Shown here: one piece after another, positions 55,093-58,929 of the stretch | Layout of the letters: every line of letters begins with the position of its first letter | How positions within the stretch are numbered: position 1 is the first letter of the stretch | Assembly (NCBI GenBank): GCA_028098005.1 | Contig: JAOHFM010000004.1 | Span: 1 to 58,929 of the forward strand | DNA length: 58,929 nucleotides | Direction: 5' to 3' | Source of the DNA: Psychrosphaera sp. | GTDB taxonomy: Bacteria > Pseudomonadota > Gammaproteobacteria > Enterobacterales > Alteromonadaceae | Position numbers and translations under genes: made by a program | The notes under the pieces: generated by a model | What the model saw: only the letters and a program-made list of their open reading frames with translations | What the model was told of the DNA's origin: nothing | Databases searched by the model: none

Positions 55093-56081
55093 TGTCGCAA
55101 TTTGATTTTTCAGAGCTAGGCCCGGATTTAATTTTAGATGCAATTGAATCAACAGGTATCTATCCAGAGTCTGGGTTACTTGCATTAAATAGCTATGAAA
55201 ACCGGGTATATCAATTTTTAGCAGAAGAAAAAAAACGCTACGTAGTAAAGTTTTATCGTCCTGAGCGATGGACCAACGAACAAATTATTGAAGAGCACCA
55301 GTTTAGTTTAGAACTGGCGGCCCACGATATTGAAGCCGTTGCGCCTATTGAGTTTGACGGAAAAACCTTGCTTGAATTTGGCGGTCATCGCTTTAGTTTA
55401 TTTCCAAGCGTAGGTGGCCGAATGTTTGAGCTAGATGATTTAGATCATTTAGAACGCCTAGGCCAACTTCTTGGAAGAATTCACAATATAAGTGACGCAA
55501 AACCCTTTGAGCATCGTTTAACCATTAATATTAAACAAGATTTGATGGAAGCGGCTGAGTATTTAAAAAGCAGCGATCTTGTGCCTAGGTATTTGCACGA
55601 TGCGTTTTTTCAAGACTTAGACAAAGTGATTGCGTTAAGCTGCAAACATTTACCAAACAACCTGAAGAACATTCGCCTGCATGGTGATTGCCATACGGGT
55701 AATATTTTGTGGCAACCGGGTTCAGAATCAGATGATGCGATACTAGTAGATTTTGATGACTGTATTACCGGCCCTGCCATTCAAGATATTTGGATGATGT
55801 TAAGCGGTGATAGGCAACAACAAACACTTCAGCTTGATACCATCATTGAAGGTTATGAAATGTTTAGGCCTTTTAACCACGAAGAGTTTGCAATTATAGA
55901 GCCTCTGCGTGCTAGACGAATGCTTATGTACATGACTTGGTTAGCAAAAAGGTGGTCTGATCCGGCATTTCCAAGGAACTTTTCTTGGTTTAATACAGAC
56001 AAATACTGGGAGCAACAAGTTTTAGCGCTTAAAGAGCAGCTCTCTGCGATAGAACAACCACTTCTTAAGTTAGGATATTAG
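55092..56081 (+). CDS. srkA: Stress-response kinase SrkA (YihE)
   Basis: A 329-residue Ser/Thr kinase of the APH-like fold. SYENRVYQF near 33-41 (nucleotide loop), RLHGDCHTGNILW near 195-207 (catalytic loop) and ILVDFDDCITGPAIQDIWMM near 216-235 (metal-binding Asp). SrkA counteracts MazEF-linked death in E. coli under stress. It overlaps ccoG by one base and precedes dsbA, the usual srkA-dsbA pair. Confidence 0.94.
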   Translation: MSQFDFSELGPDLILDAIESTGIYPESGLLALNSYENRVYQFLAEEKKRYVVKFYRPERWTNEQIIEEHQFSLELAAHDIEAVAPIEFDGKTLLEFGGHRFSLFPSVGGRMFELDDLDHLERLGQLLGRIHNISDAKPFEHRLTINIKQDLMEAAEYLKSSDLVPRYLHDAFFQDLDKVIALSCKHLPNNLKNIRLHGDCHTGNILWQPGSESDDAILVDFDDCITGPAIQDIWMMLSGDRQQQTLQLDTIIEGYEMFRPFNHEEFAIIEPLRARRMLMYMTWLAKRWSDPAFPRNFSWFNTDKYWEQQVLALKEQLSAIEQPLLKLGY

Positions 56082-56152
56082 TCTCCACTTTTAAGTTGTA
56101 ATCTTGTATCGTTGTCGCAATAATTATTAAAAATTTTTAAGGGTAGTATTAA

Positions 56153-56794
56153 ATGAAGAAGATATTGAGTTTATTGGCGGTATGCCTATTTAGCCTTTCT
56201 GTTTCTGCTGAAACATTAAAAGAAGGCGTTCATTATGAAGTTATTAGTGAAAAAGCAACGTCAACACCAGAAATTAAAGAGTTCTTTTCGTATTACTGTC
56301 CGCATTGTTTCACTTTTGAACCTTTAGCAAAACGTTTATCAGCAAAAGCGGATAACGCTAATTTCAAGTTTGAGAAAAGCCACGTCGACTTTTTAAGAGC
56401 TGCTGGCCCAGACATTCAGTTTATGCTGACTAAAGCATTGGTTGCGGCCGACAAGTTAAACAAGCCAGAAGTAAACGATGCGATATTCCAATACATTCAT
56501 AAAAATCGCTCTGTATTCACAAGTGAAAAAGACGTGCGCCAAATTTTCATCGCGAACGGTGTAAGTGGCGAAGACTTCGAAAAAACATTCAATAGTTTTG
56601 GTGTAAAAGCCCAAGCTAAAAACATGAAAAAGCTACAAAATGACTATGCTAAAAAACGTGTTTTAACGGGCGTACCAACGTTCATCGTTAATGGTAAATA
56701 CAAAATTATAAATCAAGGCTTTAACGCTCGTACTTATGGTGAACTATTCGACCAATTAGAAGGTGCAGCACTTGAGTTAGTTAAGAAAAAGTAA
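56153..56794 (+). CDS. dsbA: Thiol:disulfide interchange protein DsbA
   Basis: The 213-residue precursor has a signal peptide (to about 19, SVSAET) and a thioredoxin fold with active site YYCPHCFTFEPLAK near 43-56. The cis-Pro is in GVPTFIVNGKY near 178-188. It introduces disulfides into periplasmic proteins, including secretin-system and exported enzymes, using DsbB (not in this window). It follows srkA by 71 bp. Confidence 0.95.
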   Translation: MKKILSLLAVCLFSLSVSAETLKEGVHYEVISEKATSTPEIKEFFSYYCPHCFTFEPLAKRLSAKADNANFKFEKSHVDFLRAAGPDIQFMLTKALVAADKLNKPEVNDAIFQYIHKNRSVFTSEKDVRQIFIANGVSGEDFEKTFNSFGVKAQAKNMKKLQNDYAKKRVLTGVPTFIVNGKYKIINQGFNARTYGELFDQLEGAALELVKKK

Positions 56795-56818
56795 CTTTTT
56801 TAATTGATTAGTGAATTA

Positions 56819-56874
56819 CTAGCACCATGGCGAACAGCTAAAAATACTGTAAAGCCTGGTGCTTTTTTTATCTC
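56819..56874 (+). terminator. Long terminator hairpin after dsbA
   Basis: Outer stem AGCACCA / TGGTGCT with inner GGC / GCC and ACAG / CTGT pairs forms an interrupted hairpin and is followed by T6-7. It lies 25 bp behind the dsbA stop and before the chosen start of the next gene, so the longer upstream reading frame is probably not translated. Confidence 0.7.
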
Positions 56875-56896
56875 TTTAACTAGCTTTGAGGCGCCC

Positions 56897-57589
56897 TTGC
56901 CTTATAAAGTTAAAGTACACCAACGACGCAAACGTTTAGCTATTGAAATTCACAGCGGTGAAGTTGTCGTAAAAGCCCCTCCAGCATGCACACAAGACCT
57001 GGTAGAGACCTTCTTAACCCAACAACAACAATGGTTAAAAGCACGTTTAACCGTTGCGGCATCTCAAATATCATTTAAACGTGAATACAAAAGCGGTGAG
57101 CCAATTTGGTTCAGGGGAACGCGTTTAGAACTAAAAGTAGTGACTGCACAAAAAACGTCTTGGCGTTATCTTCCAGAGCAAAATACGTTGTTGATCAGTC
57201 TTTCTAATCGGGTAAAAAACCATGACGTACAAGTTAGGCAGCAAATTCATCAGTTTTATTTGTACCAAGCACAACAAACTCTGCCATTACTGTTAAAGCG
57301 CTGTGAAGACAAAACTGGTCTTTTAAGCACTGCACTAGAGTTTAAGTTTTACCAATGGCGTTGGGGCTGTTGCTACAATAACGGTAAAATCATTCTTAAT
57401 CCGTTGCTTATGGCGGCCCCTGAGTCGGCTATCGATTGCGTGATCATTCATGAGCTATGTCATCGAAAACATATGAATCACAGTAAACAATTTTGGCAGT
57501 TAAATAAGAAGTTTTGTGATCATTGTGGGGAAACAAAGAACTGGCTAAAGACACATCACAATGAAGTTTATTTGCCATCAACTAAGTAA
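56897..57589 (+). CDS. YgjP/SprT-like metallopeptidase (M48-type HExxH)
   Basis: About 230 residues with IIHELCHRKHMNHSKQFW near 184-201: the HExxH zinc motif plus a third His, typical of the YgjP-like DUF45 family. The N-terminal RRKRLAIEIHSGEVVVKAPP near 10-29 also fits. The reading frame is open from 56804, but family members begin near PYKVKVHQ. TTG at 56897 follows GAGG by five bases and lies after the dsbA terminator, so it is preferred. Substrate unknown. Confidence 0.8.
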   Translation: MPYKVKVHQRRKRLAIEIHSGEVVVKAPPACTQDLVETFLTQQQQWLKARLTVAASQISFKREYKSGEPIWFRGTRLELKVVTAQKTSWRYLPEQNTLLISLSNRVKNHDVQVRQQIHQFYLYQAQQTLPLLLKRCEDKTGLLSTALEFKFYQWRWGCCYNNGKIILNPLLMAAPESAIDCVIIHELCHRKHMNHSKQFWQLNKKFCDHCGETKNWLKTHHNEVYLPSTK

Positions 57590-57602
57590 CACTCTTTAAT
57601 GG

Positions 57603-58541
57603 CTATGCCACTGCAGTGAACTGACTAGATGGGTCTGTTTCTTCAACGTAACTTGTATTATACCGCTGTGCTATAACGCTTGAAGCTTTTTGAAGCTGAG
57701 CAGTTTCAGAAGACGCAGTTTGAGACGGTACAGCATCTCCTTGGCCTGTATTATCGCTATCACTGTCATTAAAAGAGTTTTGGACTGACTCAGCAACAGC
57801 TTGCCTTTTTTGCTCAGACTCTCTGACCAATTCAATTCGGGCTTCTGCAATATTTTGACTGGCTTCTGCTGCCACTTTTCTATCTTGAGAAGAAGGTTCA
57901 GCTGGCGCTAACGCAGCGGCTTTTACCGTCTGCATTTTTTCTATCGTTTCTTGTGGCGTTGCTCCTTTTGAAACATCAATTGAAACTTCGCCACCTACTG
58001 CATACTTTTTACCGTCTGGTCCAGTTTGATATTCATAACTTGGCGCCCCAGCATAGCTACCACCAACAGCGGCGTGCGCTAACTCATGATTTCTCACTTC
58101 CATATCTCTTGCTGACAGTTGCTGAATTTCTCTCAACTCCTGCTGGCGCTCTTGCTCGTCTACCTTCTTAGACTCATCGTTTTGTGATGCTTCATCGCTG
58201 TTTTCAGGGTTTGCAGCAGTGATAATATCTGACGAATCATCACTACCGGCATTATCCTGTGGTTCTTGCTCTTGGCTTTGACCTTGTTCGCGACCTTCGC
58301 CATTTTGTGGATCTTCAGGAATAACTTTATTGTTTTGAGGTGAAACTCGTTCATAGGTCACATCTTCTGTAATTGGCGACCTAGCTTCCTGATCTCTGGA
58401 CTTTTGCGGCACATTTGCTTCTACTTTAACAGGAGCAGGCACCACTTCTTTAATGGCATTACTACGCACTAACGCTTCAGTAGAAGGTACTGATGCATTC
58501 ACAACAACTTGTGGAATATGCGGCGTAATATTTAATGACAT
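57603..58541 (-). CDS. SprA-related putative metalloprotease
   Basis: A 312-residue acidic, Gln/Ser/Glu-rich protein. A long disordered N-terminus (1-130) precedes the conserved SprA-like core near 135-230: QQLSARDMEVRNHELAHAAV with an HExxH motif, then GGSYAGAPSYEYQTGPDG and KYAVGGEVSIDVS. Family members are annotated as putative metalloproteases. No signal peptide is visible. It and the small protein downstream in coordinates are read toward the dsbA cluster and may be one unit. Confidence 0.85.
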   Translation of the reverse strand: MSLNITPHIPQVVVNASVPSTEALVRSNAIKEVVPAPVKVEANVPQKSRDQEARSPITEDVTYERVSPQNNKVIPEDPQNGEGREQGQSQEQEPQDNAGSDDSSDIITAANPENSDEASQNDESKKVDEQERQQELREIQQLSARDMEVRNHELAHAAVGGSYAGAPSYEYQTGPDGKKYAVGGEVSIDVSKGATPQETIEKMQTVKAAALAPAEPSSQDRKVAAEASQNIAEARIELVRESEQKRQAVAESVQNSFNDSDSDNTGQGDAVPSQTASSETAQLQKASSVIAQRYNTSYVEETDPSSQFTAVA

Positions 58542-58625
58542 TAACTAATTTTACCTTTGTAAAGTGACTTGAAATACCAAACTAATAACAGACCAATATC
58601 TGATTTACAGTGATACTGTGTATAT

Positions 58626-58907
58626 CTAAACTTTGGTGTCAATTAACGTACCCACAACTTCATCAGCAGTTTGAATAACTTTTACATTAGCCTTAGCTAA
58701 ATGCTCATTAACCACCAAATTAACGGCTTCCGTAGTTAAACTCACGGCTGGTGTTTGTTGCACAGCCTCAGTTGCACCCTCTGCACTATTAGCGGCATTG
58801 ACGTTAAGCTTGCTTATATTGTCAGCCGCTTGCGCCAAACCTCGTTCAGCGGTTTGATAACCGTTTAAACCTGACTGTATCGCACTAGGAATAGATTTTA
58901 GTTCCAT
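58626..58907 (-). CDS. Small flagellar-rod/hook-like protein
   Basis: A 93-residue protein. The N-terminal part (IQSGLNGYQTAERGLAQAAD near 10-29, then NISKLNVN) resembles the N-terminal helix of flagellar rod and hook proteins (FlgE/FlgG type), while the rest lacks a rod domain. It may be a short relative used as a regulator or assembly partner, or an unrelated coiled-coil protein. ATG at 58907 has AGAGG five bases before it. It lies 84 bp upstream of the SprA-like gene on the same strand. Confidence 0.65.
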   Translation of the reverse strand: MELKSIPSAIQSGLNGYQTAERGLAQAADNISKLNVNAANSAEGATEAVQQTPAVSLTTEAVNLVVNEHLAKANVKVIQTADEVVGTLIDTKV

Positions 58908-58929
58908 AAACACCTCTGAATTAAACTTC

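Noticed and set aside
1..58929. CRISPR arrays, insertion sequences, rRNA genes
   Set aside because: No regularly spaced direct repeats, no transposase motifs and no rRNA signatures were noticed on either strand.

Overview
The window is moderately AT-rich chromosomal DNA from a marine gammaproteobacterium of the order Alteromonadales. Protein style and gene pairs (yheT-yheU, srkA-dsbA, hslR-hslO, a gspC-N operon, three TonB-dependent receptors, CtlX, FadE without its membrane anchor, a PEP-CTERM remnant) fit the Colwellia/Thalassotalea group best. This is an inference from protein resemblance; no search was run.

Layout. 1-2757: tail of imuA, then one open reading frame that joins the first ~205 residues of ImuB in frame to an almost complete elongation factor G (type 2). 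2914-12679: housekeeping and small metabolic genes (rluF, a DUF5610 protein, yqjG, ctlX, yheTU, cysQ, nudE, yrfG) and a three-gene DUF2878 / chalcone-isomerase-like / DUF3833 operon. 12733-24454: a complete type II secretion operon, gspCDEFGHIJKLMN, on the minus strand with a terminator behind gspN. 24646-36468: hslR-hslO, a TlpA-like thioredoxin, an M28 peptidase, fadE with a FadR-like palindrome upstream, comM, an SDR epimerase, an S9 peptidase and a NYN-domain protein.

36814-47345 looks accessory: an Oar-like TonB receptor, an unknown secreted protein, a CDP-glycerol glycerophosphotransferase-like enzyme, a broken PEP-CTERM protein, a second TonB receptor and a 1069-residue PLD nuclease-helicase-DUF3427 protein. 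This block ends next to tRNA-Arg(CCG), on the side of the tRNA's 3' end. 47779-52012 holds a small HTH protein and a thiamine-salvage operon headed by a TPP riboswitch: outer-membrane receptor, YkoF-like thiamine-binding protein, PnuC-family transporter, small-molecule kinase. 52059-58907 returns to core genes (elaA, a DUF3299 protein, ccoG, srkA, dsbA, a YgjP-like metallopeptidase) and ends with a SprA-like protein and a short flagellar-rod-like protein.

Secretion and envelope traffic dominate the window: the T2SS can export folded periplasmic enzymes, DsbA and the thioredoxin-like protein act on periplasmic thiols, several exported peptidases digest protein or peptide, and the TonB receptors import scarce nutrients. 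The oddest object is the ImuB/EF-G chimera. The best-integrated system is the TPP-controlled thiamine uptake operon. The best candidate for a little-described activity is the PLD-helicase-DUF3427 protein beside the tRNA.
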